Origin: Bacteroidota bacterium
GTDB taxonomy: Bacteria > Bacteroidota > Bacteroidia > Chitinophagales > Saprospiraceae
Direction of reading: 5' to 3'
Assembly: GCA_018969455.1 (NCBI GenBank)
Contig: JAGWYI010000014.1
Span: 1 to 20,740 of the forward strand
Length of the DNA: 20,740 nucleotides
Part shown: one piece after another, positions 7,852-15,604 of the stretch
Numbering within the stretch: position 1 is the stretch's first letter
How the letters are laid out: every line of letters starts with the position of its first letter
Position numbers and translations under genes: made by a program
Notes under the pieces: model-generated
The model's input: the letters and a program-made list of their open reading frames with translations, nothing else
Told to the model about the DNA's origin: nothing
The model's database searches: none

Positions 7852-8808
7852 TCAGGCTTTTGCGGCTTTTTTACGGGCGTAGGCGCTTGCAGCCTCACGC
7901 ACCCAGGCGCCCTGCTCGTATGCTTGTACGCGCGTACGCAAACGTTCCTTGTTGCAAGGGCCATTGCCTTTCACCACATTCCAGAATTCGTCCCAGTCGA
8001 TCGGTCCGAAATCGTAGTGGCCGCGTTCGGCGTTCCATTTCAGTTCCGGATCCGGAACCGTAAGGCCCAGCACCTTGATTTGTTCGGCGATCATATCCAC
8101 AAAGCGTTGACGGAGTTCGTCGTTGGAAAAACGTTTGATTTTCCAGCGCATGCTTTGTTCGCTGTGTTGCGAATCGCCGTCGGAAGGGCCAAACATCATC
8201 ACAGCGGGCCAGTACCAGCGGTTGATGGCATCCTGCGCCATGGCGCGCTGCGCATCAGAGCCCTGTGCGAGGGTAAGCAGGATTTCAAAACCCTGGCGCT
8301 GGTGAAAGCTTTCTTCTTTGCAAATCCGCACCATGGCGCGCGCATACGGGCCATAGGAACAGCGGCAAATGGGAATCTGGTTCAAAATGGCGGCGCCGTC
8401 CACCAGCCAGCCAATAGCGCCAATATCGGCCCAACTGATGGTTGGATAATTAAAAATAGAGGAATATTTGGCTTTCCCGCTGTGCAGTTCTTCAATCAAC
8501 TGGTCGCGGCCAATCCCCAATGTCTCGGCTGCGGCGTACAAGTACAAGCCATGGCCCGCTTCATCCTGCACTTTGGCCAGCAAAATTTGTTTGCGTTTGA
8601 GGGATGGGGCGCGGGTGATCCAGTTTCCCTCTGGCAACATGCCAACGATTTCACTGTGTGCATGTTGGCTGATCTGGCGAATGAGCGTTTTTCGATACGC
8701 CTCCGGCATCCAGTCTTTGGGTTCTATGCGTTGTTCTGCGTCAACTTTGGCCTGAAATTGGACCTCAAGGGCAGTTTCTTGTGCTGTAATGGGCGCCTGA
8801 ATCTTCAT
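7852..8808 (-). CDS. paaA: 1,2-phenylacetyl-CoA epoxidase, catalytic subunit A-like
   Basis: The protein has 318 residues and is a ferritin-fold di-iron oxygenase. In the known system PaaABCE epoxidises the ring of phenylacetyl-CoA. Visible motifs are HSEIVGMLPEGNWITRAPS (iron ligand E53), KVQDEAGHGLYLYAAAETLG (E83 and H86), CKEESFHQRQG (E165/E166 and H169) and MMFGPSD. The EAGH and EESFH pairs complete the expected di-iron site. The C-terminus ends in a lysine/alanine-rich tail. The usual partners paaB, paaC, paaD and paaE are not adjacent: upstream is a 331-bp gap and downstream is an acyl-CoA carboxylase subunit. It may therefore work with subunits encoded elsewhere, or on a different acyl-CoA. 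Start: ATG at 8808, first in the cluster. Confidence 0.92.
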   Translation of the reverse strand: MKIQAPITAQETALEVQFQAKVDAEQRIEPKDWMPEAYRKTLIRQISQHAHSEIVGMLPEGNWITRAPSLKRKQILLAKVQDEAGHGLYLYAAAETLGIGRDQLIEELHSGKAKYSSIFNYPTISWADIGAIGWLVDGAAILNQIPICRCSYGPYARAMVRICKEESFHQRQGFEILLTLAQGSDAQRAMAQDAINRWYWPAVMMFGPSDGDSQHSEQSMRWKIKRFSNDELRQRFVDMIAEQIKVLGLTVPDPELKWNAERGHYDFGPIDWDEFWNVVKGNGPCNKERLRTRVQAYEQGAWVREAASAYARKKAAKA

Positions 8809-9139
8809 ATCGTATAATTAGTTTGATGGTTAGGGCAATCTGGACAGGGACAGACCCTGGCGTATAACAACGTGCAAAATTGATTGTTTTCCCGAACATC
8901 CGGTAATTTCGATGCAGGAGAAAAGGAAAAAATGCGCCTAATTTGACTGTTTCCAAATAAAGCCAGATTTTGAACCATTTTTTACCAGGTAAATGGATGA
9001 TCTACCTTGGGAATTCGTGCAATTAAAAAGGCAGCTTTTTGCAGTTCCCACGCGTTTTGCCATGCATAAACGTGTTTTTTAACCGTTTTATTAAAATTTC
9101 AATTTTTAGATTTTCAAAAACCATGTATCTTTGCGGCTT
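8809..9139. other. Divergent intergenic region between paaA and bamD
   Basis: This is the only point in the window where gene direction changes, with all genes to the left on minus and all to the right on plus. The bamD -7 element is at its right end. On the paaA side I find only a poor -7 candidate, CAATTTTG (8882-8875, minus), with no TTG partner. Small stems are present: AAAAAG-GCAG-CTTTTT near 9028-9043 and AGGTA...TACCT near 8986-9008. No gene is visible. Confidence 0.5.
9126..9133 (+). promoter_or_regulatory. -7 element of the bamD operon, almost touching the start codon
   Basis: TATCTTTG is a perfect TAnnTTTG and ends 6 bp before the bamD ATG at 9140. Transcription should start at or within a few bases of the ATG. 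No TTG is found 19-21 bp upstream, only T-rich sequence. The element overlaps the TTG that would start a longer reading frame at 9131, which excludes that start. Confidence 0.65.
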
Positions 9140-9961
9140 ATGAAAAAACTGTTTGGCTTGTTGCTGCTCATTGGTGTACTATTTTGGGGCAGCGCTTGTA
9201 AAAGTGAATTTGAAAAGGTGCGCTCCAGCAACAATGCTGAAGTGATCATCAACAAGGCATTCGAATTATACGAAAAGAAGGATTACCAACGGGCCCAAAC
9301 ACTGTTCGATCTGGTATTATCCAGCCTTCGCGGCGATAACCGGGCAGAAAAAGCCTATTATTATTACGCCTACACCCATTTTTACCTGAAACAGTACTTG
9401 TTGGCAGCCTACTACTTTAAAACTTTTGCCAATACCTACACCAATTCGCCTTTTCGCGAAGAAGCTGCTTACATGTCGGCATACAGCAACTTCAAATTGT
9501 CGCCCTCCTACCGGCTGGATCAAACCAATACCCGAACGGCTATTGAAGAATTCCAACTCTTTACCAACCTTTTTCCCAAAAGTAGCCGGATCGATGAGTG
9601 CAACAAATTGATCGATATTATGCGCCGGAAACTGGAAGAAAAAGCGTTCGCAGAAGGTCAATTGTATTATAACCTGCGCCAATACCAATCGGCCGTTATC
9701 TCTTTCGACAATCTTCTGCGCGATTACCCCGAAAGCCCCGACGCCGAACGCGTGCGATATCTGGTTGCACGGGCCGATTACCTGCTCAGCGAAAACTCTA
9801 TAGTGGAAAAAAGAGAAGCACGCTATCAGGAAACCATTAAACGCTGTGAAGAATTTCTGCAAAAATATCCCAAAGGGAAATACAGCGAGAATATCATCGA
9901 TCTGAAAAAAAACGCCGAAGCCAAAGCCAAAGCAGTAAACCTGCGCTTGAAAGCAACTTAA
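9140..9961 (+). CDS. bamD: Outer membrane protein assembly lipoprotein BamD
   Basis: The protein has 273 residues. MKKLFGLLLLIGVLFWGSAC is a lipoprotein signal peptide, with the lipidated cysteine at residue 20. The rest is made of TPR-like helical pairs, visible as AFELYEKKDYQRAQTLFDLV, YYYAYTHFYLKQYLLAAYYF and QLYYNLRQYQSAVISFDNLL, ending with EEFLQKYPKGKYSENI. This is the BamD/YfiO/ComL architecture. BamD is the essential lipoprotein of the BAM complex that folds beta-barrels into the outer membrane. An upstream in-frame TTG at 9131 is rejected because it lies inside the promoter -7 box. It is the first gene of the bamD-rpoZ-coaBC-porD cluster, an order that is typical of Bacteroidota. Confidence 0.92.
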   Translation: MKKLFGLLLLIGVLFWGSACKSEFEKVRSSNNAEVIINKAFELYEKKDYQRAQTLFDLVLSSLRGDNRAEKAYYYYAYTHFYLKQYLLAAYYFKTFANTYTNSPFREEAAYMSAYSNFKLSPSYRLDQTNTRTAIEEFQLFTNLFPKSSRIDECNKLIDIMRRKLEEKAFAEGQLYYNLRQYQSAVISFDNLLRDYPESPDAERVRYLVARADYLLSENSIVEKREARYQETIKRCEEFLQKYPKGKYSENIIDLKKNAEAKAKAVNLRLKAT

Positions 9962-10001
9962 GAGCGCATACAACACCATACATTTTCAACAACCTTTCCA
10001 T

Positions 10002-10334
10002 ATGAGTGATATCAAAAGTAAAGCCCAAGGCCTCGATCCTAATGTTCAACCACGCGATGTGATAGAACTGGTGAACAAAACCGGCAATATCTACGAAAGC
10101 ATTTCCATCATCGCCAAACGCGCACGGCAAATATCCAGCGACCTGAAATGGGAAATCCAACGCAAACTGGAAGAATTTGCCGTTAGCTCCGATACCATCG
10201 AAGAAGTACAGGAGAATAAAGAACAAATCGAAATCTCCAAATTCTACGAACGGTTGCCCAATACCCCCATCATCGCGACCCATGAATTTCTAAACAACGA
10301 AATTCAACACCGTTACAACGAGGATAAAGAATAA
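10002..10334 (+). CDS. rpoZ: RNA polymerase omega subunit, Rpb6-like Bacteroidota form
   Basis: The protein has 110 residues. TGNIYESISIIAKRARQIS (residues 27-45) is the conserved Rpb6/omega helix that clamps the C-terminus of the beta' subunit. An acidic C-terminal part follows, ending HEFLNNEIQHRYNEDKE. The Bacteroidota form is longer than the 91-residue E. coli omega and often annotated as an Rpb6-domain protein. It starts 40 bp after the bamD stop. Its TAA overlaps the coaBC ATG by one base (TAATG), which suggests translational coupling. Confidence 0.9.
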   Translation: MSDIKSKAQGLDPNVQPRDVIELVNKTGNIYESISIIAKRARQISSDLKWEIQRKLEEFAVSSDTIEEVQENKEQIEISKFYERLPNTPIIATHEFLNNEIQHRYNEDKE

Positions 10335-11509
10335 TGAACCTCATTCTTGGCATCAGCGGGTCAATAGCTGCCTATAAATCGGCGTTCTTGACCCGCTTGT
10401 TCGTTAAAAGCGGACATGAAGTTCAAATCTTGATGACCCAGGCTGCAACCGGTTTCATCACACCACTCACCCTGTCTACCCTCTCCCAACGCCCCGTATT
10501 TACCGACGTACACAGCGAATCGGGCTGGAACAATCACGTCGAACTCGGACTTTGGGGTCATGCCCTTCTCATTGCGCCTGCTTCTGCAAATACACTGGCC
10601 AAACTCGCCAATGGAATTTGCGACAACATCTTGTGCGCCGTTTATCTCTCCGCCCGTTGCCCCGTGTTCCTCGCACCTGCCATGGATGTCGATATGTGGC
10701 ATCACCCCGCTACCCAATCGAATATTCAAAAACTGAAACAGTTTGGCGTGCAAATTATCCCGGTCGGACATGGCGCCCTGGCAAGCGGTCTGGTTGGCGA
10801 CGGAAGAATGGCCGAACCCGAAGAAATTGTGCAGTTTCTGGAAAACCATTTCCGGCAAACCCGCGATCTGGATGGACAAAAAATACTGGTAACTGCCGGA
10901 CCAACCCAGGAAAACATTGATCCTGTGCGCTTTATCAGCAATCACTCAAGCGGAAAAATGGGCATCGCCATCGCCGATGAACTGGCGCATCGAGGCGCAT
11001 CTGTGGTATTGGTACTTGGCCCAACCCACCTCCGACCTCAGCATGCAGGCGTGAAAACCATCCCTGTGCATACCGCGCAGGAAATGTTTGATGCTTGTCA
11101 AATCCACTTCCCATCCGCAAACAAGGCCATCCTCGCAGCAGCCGTTGCCGATTACAAACCCAAAACCGTCGCCTCCAAAAAAATTAAAAAATCGGAGGCC
11201 GAAATGAACATCGAACTCGACAAAACCATCGATATCGCCGCCAGCCTCGGTCGGCTAAAACAAACCGGCCAACACATCATCGGTTTTGCCCTCGAAACCG
11301 ACCAGGAACTGGAACATGCGCAAATCAAGCTTCAACGCAAAAACTTCGACTTCATCGTTCTCAATTCGCTCAATGATCCCGGCGCTGGTTTCGGACATGA
11401 TACCAATAAGGTTACGCTGCTGTTCCGAAATGGACAAATAAAACCCTTCCCGCTGGCCACAAAAACCGAAGTAGCCCGCATCCTGGTAGATGAAATCGTG
11501 CAACTTTAA
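10334..11509 (+). CDS. coaBC: Bifunctional phosphopantothenoylcysteine decarboxylase / phosphopantothenate-cysteine ligase
   Basis: The protein has 391 residues and two domains. The N-terminal CoaC flavoprotein domain (1-175) has GISGSIAAYKS, the active-site histidine H68 (NNHVEL) and APASANTLAKLANG. The C-terminal CoaB ligase domain (182-391) begins QKILVTAGPTQENIDPVRF, with ISNHSSGKMG, AAVADYKPK and KIKKS. Together they turn 4'-phosphopantothenate into 4'-phosphopantetheine for coenzyme A. Two CoaC positions differ from E. coli: PAMN reads PAMD (D118), and the ACG holding catalytic Cys158 reads ASG (S151) in ASGLVGDGRMAEP. I recall the same changes in other Bacteroidota, so they are probably a phylum variant and not inactivating. 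Start: the ATG overlapping the rpoZ stop. Confidence 0.95.
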   Translation: MNLILGISGSIAAYKSAFLTRLFVKSGHEVQILMTQAATGFITPLTLSTLSQRPVFTDVHSESGWNNHVELGLWGHALLIAPASANTLAKLANGICDNILCAVYLSARCPVFLAPAMDVDMWHHPATQSNIQKLKQFGVQIIPVGHGALASGLVGDGRMAEPEEIVQFLENHFRQTRDLDGQKILVTAGPTQENIDPVRFISNHSSGKMGIAIADELAHRGASVVLVLGPTHLRPQHAGVKTIPVHTAQEMFDACQIHFPSANKAILAAAVADYKPKTVASKKIKKSEAEMNIELDKTIDIAASLGRLKQTGQHIIGFALETDQELEHAQIKLQRKNFDFIVLNSLNDPGAGFGHDTNKVTLLFRNGQIKPFPLATKTEVARILVDEIVQL

Positions 11510-11585
11510 AGAAGATGCAACCTTTTTCTCCCAGTTTGCACCTTAACCTAGTACCTTCTTTATCGCTATTTAAATTTTTTTCCAC

Positions 11586-12506
11586 ATGCGCCCGTTTTTT
11601 GTACTGCTTCTGCTGTGCTGGATGTTCGGATCCATTCAATTGATGGCCCAAGGCGAACTCAATGCCACCGTTAAGGTAAATACGCCAACCCTCCAAAAAA
11701 ATGATCGCCGGGTTTTTGATCAACTCGAATCATCCCTGCGCGAATTCATCAACAATACCAAATGGTCGCAAGACGCTTTCGAACCAGAAGAGCGCATCAA
11801 TTGCAGCTTTATAATAACGGTAAGCGAAGAACTCGACAACAATGCTTTTAAAGGGGAAATTGCCATCCAGTCTACCCGCCGAATATTTGGTTCAGGCTAC
11901 GACTCTCCCCTGCTTTCCCACCTCGATAAGGAATTTCAATTTACCTACGAGCAAAATCAACCCATCGAGTTCCAACCCGATGCTGCCGATAACCAAAATT
12001 TGGCAGCAATAATGGCATTTTATGCCTATATTATCCTGGCCATGGATTATGATTCTTTCTCCCTCTACGGTGGAGACCCCTTCCTGAGCCTGGCCCAAAA
12101 CCTGGTCACCAACATTCAAAATTCCAGCACCAACAATACCCCAGGCTGGCGACCAACATCCAACGATAAAAATCGCAGCCGATTCTGGATGATTGAAAAC
12201 CTCACCAGCGCACGCGTAAAACCCTATCGCGCTGCCATGTATACTTACTACCGAAAAGGGCTAGACATGCTTTCTATTAACATGGATCAGGCCAAAACCA
12301 ACGTTTTTAACGCGCTCGAAGAAGTAGACAAGGTAAATTCAGCTTACTTTAATTCTATGATCATTCAAATGTTTGCCAACGCAAAACGCGACGAAGTCGT
12401 AGAAATGTGGAAAATAGGCTCCAAAGATCAAAGAGAACGCATCATGCAAATTATGACCAAAATGGACCCCGCCAATGGTGGACGGTACCGCGAAATTGGA
12501 GGCTGA
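11586..12506 (+). CDS. porD: DUF4835 family, type IX secretion protein PorD-like
   Basis: The protein has 306 residues. MRPFFVLLLLCWMFGSIQLMAQ is a signal peptide, followed by GELNATVKVNTP, the conserved opening of this family. Later conserved pieces are SLREFINNTKWSQDAFEPEERINCSF, YAYIILAMDYDSFSLYGGDPF, RSRFWMIENLTSARVKPYRAAMYTYYRKGLDM and a helical C-terminus. The family sits after coaBC in most Bacteroidota and has been linked to the type IX secretion system as PorD. Its exact biochemical role is not established from the sequence. The presence of a T9SS sorting domain at 1617-3242 fits a working secretion system. It is the last gene before the terminator at 12620; the recN gene often found next in this order is missing here. 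Confidence 0.85.
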   Translation: MRPFFVLLLLCWMFGSIQLMAQGELNATVKVNTPTLQKNDRRVFDQLESSLREFINNTKWSQDAFEPEERINCSFIITVSEELDNNAFKGEIAIQSTRRIFGSGYDSPLLSHLDKEFQFTYEQNQPIEFQPDAADNQNLAAIMAFYAYIILAMDYDSFSLYGGDPFLSLAQNLVTNIQNSSTNNTPGWRPTSNDKNRSRFWMIENLTSARVKPYRAAMYTYYRKGLDMLSINMDQAKTNVFNALEEVDKVNSAYFNSMIIQMFANAKRDEVVEMWKIGSKDQRERIMQIMTKMDPANGGRYREIGG

Positions 12507-12619
12507 TTTAAAAACAACAGCAAGACAATAAGATTCCTTTTTATACAAAATCCTGATTTTCAATTGTTTAAACACCAATCCCTGCACTTATTGCAGTAAA
12601 AAACTAAAATACCCGATTT

Positions 12620-12658
12620 GCTTCCGTAGCTTTGCCCTAACTGCGGAAGCATTTTTTT
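12620..12658 (+). terminator. Intrinsic terminator of the bamD-porD operon, overlapping a -7 box
   Basis: GCTTCCGTAG (12620-12629) pairs with CTGCGGAAGC (12641-12650) over 10 bp with one G:T, an 11-nt loop and then ATTTTTTT. The left arm and loop also contain TAGCTTTG (12627-12634), a perfect TAnnTTTG. It lies 114 bp after the porD stop and 58 bp before rseP. Confidence 0.8.
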
Positions 12659-12715
12659 GTTTGAATTGGGCAATTCAGTCCCCAATCTTTTATTTTCATC
12701 AATTTTCCAATAGAA

Positions 12716-14059
12716 ATGATCGTTCAAATCAGCCTTTTTTTGCTGAGTCTTTCACTCCTGATCGTGTTGCATGAAATGGGCCACTTTTTCCCGGCCAAAT
12801 GGTTCAAAACGCGCGTTGAAAAATTTTACTTGTTTTTTGACTTTGCCCCTTTTCATTCATTGTGGAAAGTACAAAAAGGTGAAACTGAATATGGTATCGG
12901 CTGGTTGCCGCTCGGAGGTTATGTTAAAATTTCGGGCATGGTCGACGAAAGTATGGACACCGAGGCGCTCAAACAACCCCCGCAACCCTGGGAATTCCGC
13001 TCCAAACCAGCCTGGCAACGTCTCATCATTATGATTGGCGGTGTTACCGTCAATTTTATCCTGGGCTTCTTCATTTTTGGTATGCTGCTTTGGACTTATG
13101 GCGAAGAATACATCCCGACGCGCGCACTCACCTACGGCATGCAGGTTGATTCAGTGCTGATGACTCAAGGCATTCAAAACGGAGATTTAATAACCAAAGT
13201 GGGCGATAAATCGTTTGACCGACTCGATCCGATGGTGTTGGTTAAGGAGATTGCACTCAACAATGCCCGCACTATAACCCTCGAACGCGCCGGACAAACC
13301 CTTACTTTGCCCATTAGCCCCGATTTTGGGACCAAACTGACCAGCGGCGAAGTGCAGAAGAAAATGCTGCTCCTTCCCCGTGTCCCCTTCGAAGTAGCCG
13401 ATTTGCAGGCCGGAAAACCGGCAGAAAAAGCCGGAATTAAAAAAGGCGATGTCATCATCGGTATGAATGACACACCCATCCATTTTTATGAAGATTTCCC
13501 CCAAATCGCCAACCAAAATAAAGGAAAACCTGTAACAATTAAAGTTTTGCGCGGCGCCGATACCCTCACCCTAAACCTTACCCTTATGGAAAAAGGTACG
13601 CTCGGGGTGGCCCGCGAAATGAAACGCTTTTTCCATACCGAACGCCAGAAATACAGTCTGGCAGAAGCAATACCCGCCGGTGTCGACAAAGGAATCCGTT
13701 TCCTCAACGATCAACTGAAAGCATTTGGACAAATGTTTAGAGGTAAAATATCGGCAAAAGACAATCTGGGTAGCATCATCAGCATCGGCAACATGTACCC
13801 AACCTCCTGGGATTGGGAAGCATTCTGGAACATAACCGCCTCCCTGAGCATCATTTTGGCCTTTATGAACCTCCTGCCCATACCTGCACTCGACGGCGGT
13901 TATGTGGTATTTCTCATTTGGGAAGTAATTACACGCCGCCGGGTAAGCGACCAATTTATGGAAAAAGCCGTAACCGTGGGCTTTTTTCTGCTCCTCGGTT
14001 TGATGATTTTCGCATTCAGCCTGGATATCTGGCGACACTTGATTGCGCGTTTCTTCTGA
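12716..14059 (+). CDS. rseP: Site-2 intramembrane zinc metalloprotease RseP
   Basis: The protein has 447 residues. The zinc motif HEMGH is at residues 19-23 in the first membrane helix, and the second metal motif NLLPIPALDGG at 385-395 supplies D393. YGIGWLPLGGYVKISGM (59-75) is the membrane-associated beta strand of the family. Hydrophobic segments lie near 1-18, 103-127, 373-400 and 419-437. Two PDZ-like parts lie between, the second clear at 222-300 (AGKPAEKAGIKKGDVIIGMN). RseP cuts anti-sigma factors and leftover signal peptides in the inner membrane. No anti-sigma gene is next to it. The TAGCTTTG box in the preceding terminator could drive it, giving a leader of about 75 nt. Confidence 0.95.
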   Translation: MIVQISLFLLSLSLLIVLHEMGHFFPAKWFKTRVEKFYLFFDFAPFHSLWKVQKGETEYGIGWLPLGGYVKISGMVDESMDTEALKQPPQPWEFRSKPAWQRLIIMIGGVTVNFILGFFIFGMLLWTYGEEYIPTRALTYGMQVDSVLMTQGIQNGDLITKVGDKSFDRLDPMVLVKEIALNNARTITLERAGQTLTLPISPDFGTKLTSGEVQKKMLLLPRVPFEVADLQAGKPAEKAGIKKGDVIIGMNDTPIHFYEDFPQIANQNKGKPVTIKVLRGADTLTLNLTLMEKGTLGVAREMKRFFHTERQKYSLAEAIPAGVDKGIRFLNDQLKAFGQMFRGKISAKDNLGSIISIGNMYPTSWDWEAFWNITASLSIILAFMNLLPIPALDGGYVVFLIWEVITRRRVSDQFMEKAVTVGFFLLLGLMIFAFSLDIWRHLIARFF

Positions 14060-14084
14060 TTTTGAGCGCTTGTACTTCAAGTTG

Positions 14085-14169
14085 CCAGGCTTTGTCCATA
14101 ACAACTTTATAAATCATGATAAATCAGCGAAATCAATCCTGATTTATCCGAAAATCCTGTGAATTCTGG
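14085..14169 (-). repeat. Interspersed intergenic repeat, copy B, in the hscB leader
   Basis: On the minus strand it runs from CCAGAATTCACAGGATTTT to GCCTGG (85 bp), with the shared flank reaching about 14073. It matches copy D at roughly 83% by eye, with two single-base gaps. It fills most of the 128-bp gap between rseP and hscB and ends only 18 bp before the hscB ATG, so it is in or next to that gene's leader. Confidence 0.8.
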
Positions 14170-14187
14170 CGTAAATTCTCAAAAAAG

Positions 14188-14715
14188 ATGAATTATTTCG
14201 AGTTTTACAGCATTCCCATGTCGCTATCACCCGATCATGACCTGCTGCGCAAAACCTATTATGCTTTCAGCAAAAAATTTCATCCCGACTTCCATACCCA
14301 GGCTAATGCGGCAGAACAGGAAGAAATGCTCGAATTGGCTTCGCAAAACAATGCAGCATTTAAAACCCTTTCCGAACCCGATTTGTGTATGCGCTATGTG
14401 CTCGAACTCCATGGCTTGCTGGGTTCGGAGGAAAACCAGGCCGCACTTCCACCCGCGTTTCTCCTGGAAATGATGGACTTGAATGAAGCCCTCATGGAAC
14501 TGGAGTTCAACTTTGATGCAGATCGATTCCAAAAAACAGAAAAACAGGCAACAGAAATCCTGCAAAACTTGCATAAATCAATAGAATCTGACCTGAAAAT
14601 CGACTTGAACGGGCCGGATGGACAAGAAGCACTAAAAAAAATAAGAGATTTTTATTTAAAAAAACGATACCTCTTGCGCATTCAGGAAAACCTTCGTAAA
14701 TTTGCGTCCGCTTAA
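14188..14715 (+). CDS. hscB: Fe-S cluster co-chaperone HscB (J-domain protein)
   Basis: The protein has 175 residues, the usual HscB length. The N-terminal J domain (1-75) contains the HPD motif at residues 32-34 (KKFHPDFH), needed to stimulate the partner Hsp70 ATPase. The C-terminal three-helix domain, starting LPPAFLLEMMDLNEALMEL, is the HscB oligomerisation region that binds the scaffold IscU and separates HscB from ordinary DnaJ fragments. The protein delivers IscU-bound clusters to HscA. No other isc or suf gene is in the window, so it is isolated from its pathway. Start: ATG at 14188, right after repeat copy B. Confidence 0.88.
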   Translation: MNYFEFYSIPMSLSPDHDLLRKTYYAFSKKFHPDFHTQANAAEQEEMLELASQNNAAFKTLSEPDLCMRYVLELHGLLGSEENQAALPPAFLLEMMDLNEALMELEFNFDADRFQKTEKQATEILQNLHKSIESDLKIDLNGPDGQEALKKIRDFYLKKRYLLRIQENLRKFASA

Positions 14716-14748
14716 GAAAAGAGGTGGTTTTATAAAAATTGCCTAATT

Positions 14749-14831
14749 GCGGGAATGGCGGAATGGTAGACGCGTTGGTCTCAAACACCAATATCTTCAC
14801 GGATGTGCGAGTTCGAGTCTCGCTTCCCGCA
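14749..14831 (+). tRNA. tRNA-Leu (anticodon CAA)
   Basis: The acceptor stem GCGGGAA (14749-14755) pairs with TTCCCGC (14824-14830), and the discriminator is A14831. The anticodon stem TTGGT/ACCAA encloses CTCAAAC with anticodon CAA (14782-14784). The T stem GCGAG/CTCGC encloses TTCGAGT. The long variable arm (about 14792-14806) makes it class II, as expected for leucine. CCA is not encoded. Confidence 0.95.
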
Positions 14832-14843
14832 CACAACATAAAA

Positions 14844-14887
14844 CGCCGTGTAAAAACAGTTCGCTGTTTTACACGGCGATTTTATTT
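14844..14887 (+). terminator. Strong intrinsic terminator after tRNA-Leu
   Basis: CGCCGTGTAAAAACAG and CTGTTTTACACGGCG form a 15-bp stem with one bulged A and a TTCG loop (14844-14878). ATTTTATTTT follows. It ends the tRNA transcript 12 nt after the mature 3' end. Confidence 0.9.
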
Positions 14888-14972
14888 TCACCCCTTTCCG
14901 GTTAATTAGGCCTGATATTTGTTTGTAATATCTCCAATTCGACCACATTTCTATACCAAAATGTATTGGCAC

Positions 14973-15584
14973 ATGAATGCACGCTTTTTTCTAATCATGT
15001 TCGTTTGCGCCTCCTTTAATTTAAAGGGCCAACAAAGCAATCCACCTGCTGACATTCGCAGCAACCTTAAAACATTGAGCGACAACGAAAAACTCAAATT
15101 GCTCGAATACATGCGCCACATGGGCGCCAACCTCGACAAAGAGGTGCAGCATACGTATGAACAACTCAACAACGAAAAAAGAAGCCGCGCCTTGCTGTAC
15201 ATTGAAATGCAAAAAACAGGCGTAGATGCAATTACCGACCGCACAACCGTCAAATTCACCCGAGATACCGTCAATTTTGGCGAAATTGAAGAAGGTATCG
15301 TGATTCTGGATACTTTTCAGTTTACCAATACCGGAAAAGCGCCTTATATCATCAAAGAGGTTAAAAGCAGTTGCGACTGTACCGTACTGAAACGACCCGA
15401 CTACCCGGTTATGCCCGGCGAAACCAGTACCCTGCGCGTTGAATTCGACAGCAACGGAAAAGCCGGCAGCTCGCAACCCGGCGTAATTATTTACGACAAC
15501 TCCATTCCAAACGGCCGGAATATTGTATATCTCAAAGGCTCCGTAGTTCCCCGCAGGAAGCCCAAACGCCCGGGCGGAAAGTAA
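14973..15584 (+). CDS. Secreted DUF1573 domain protein
   Basis: From the ATG at 14973 the protein has 203 residues. MNARFFLIMFVCASFNLKGQ is a signal peptide. An ATG at 14961 would add MYWH, and a TTG at 14919 would add 18 residues; both give a less typical signal peptide. A helical stretch follows (about 25-75). Then comes a DUF1573 Ig-like domain: FTRDTVNFGEIEEG, TFQFTNTGKAPYIIKEVKSSCDC, MPGETSTLRVEFDS and IVYLKGSV, ending in a basic tail PRRKPKRPGGK. DUF1573 proteins are abundant in Bacteroidota envelopes and resemble ASH/MSP beta-sandwich domains; their function is not settled. The gene lies between two terminators and is a single-gene transcript. Confidence 0.82.
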   Translation: MNARFFLIMFVCASFNLKGQQSNPPADIRSNLKTLSDNEKLKLLEYMRHMGANLDKEVQHTYEQLNNEKRSRALLYIEMQKTGVDAITDRTTVKFTRDTVNFGEIEEGIVILDTFQFTNTGKAPYIIKEVKSSCDCTVLKRPDYPVMPGETSTLRVEFDSNGKAGSSQPGVIIYDNSIPNGRNIVYLKGSVVPRRKPKRPGGK

Positions 15585-15604
15585 CAAAGCCCAAAAAATC
15601 TTGT

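Noticed and set aside
7924..8817. 297-codon open frame on the plus strand opposite paaA
   Set aside because: It is an exact antisense shadow of a well-conserved gene; the translation has no domain or sensible start, and GC-rich codons explain its openness.
8955..8985. GCCAGATTTTG near 8955, resembling the end of the repeat family
   Set aside because: The similarity stops after about 11 bases and no second end or GATTTAT core follows.
9317..9979. 220-codon open frame on the minus strand opposite bamD
   Set aside because: It is phenylalanine- and glycine-rich because it mirrors bamD codons, and it has no recognisable motif.
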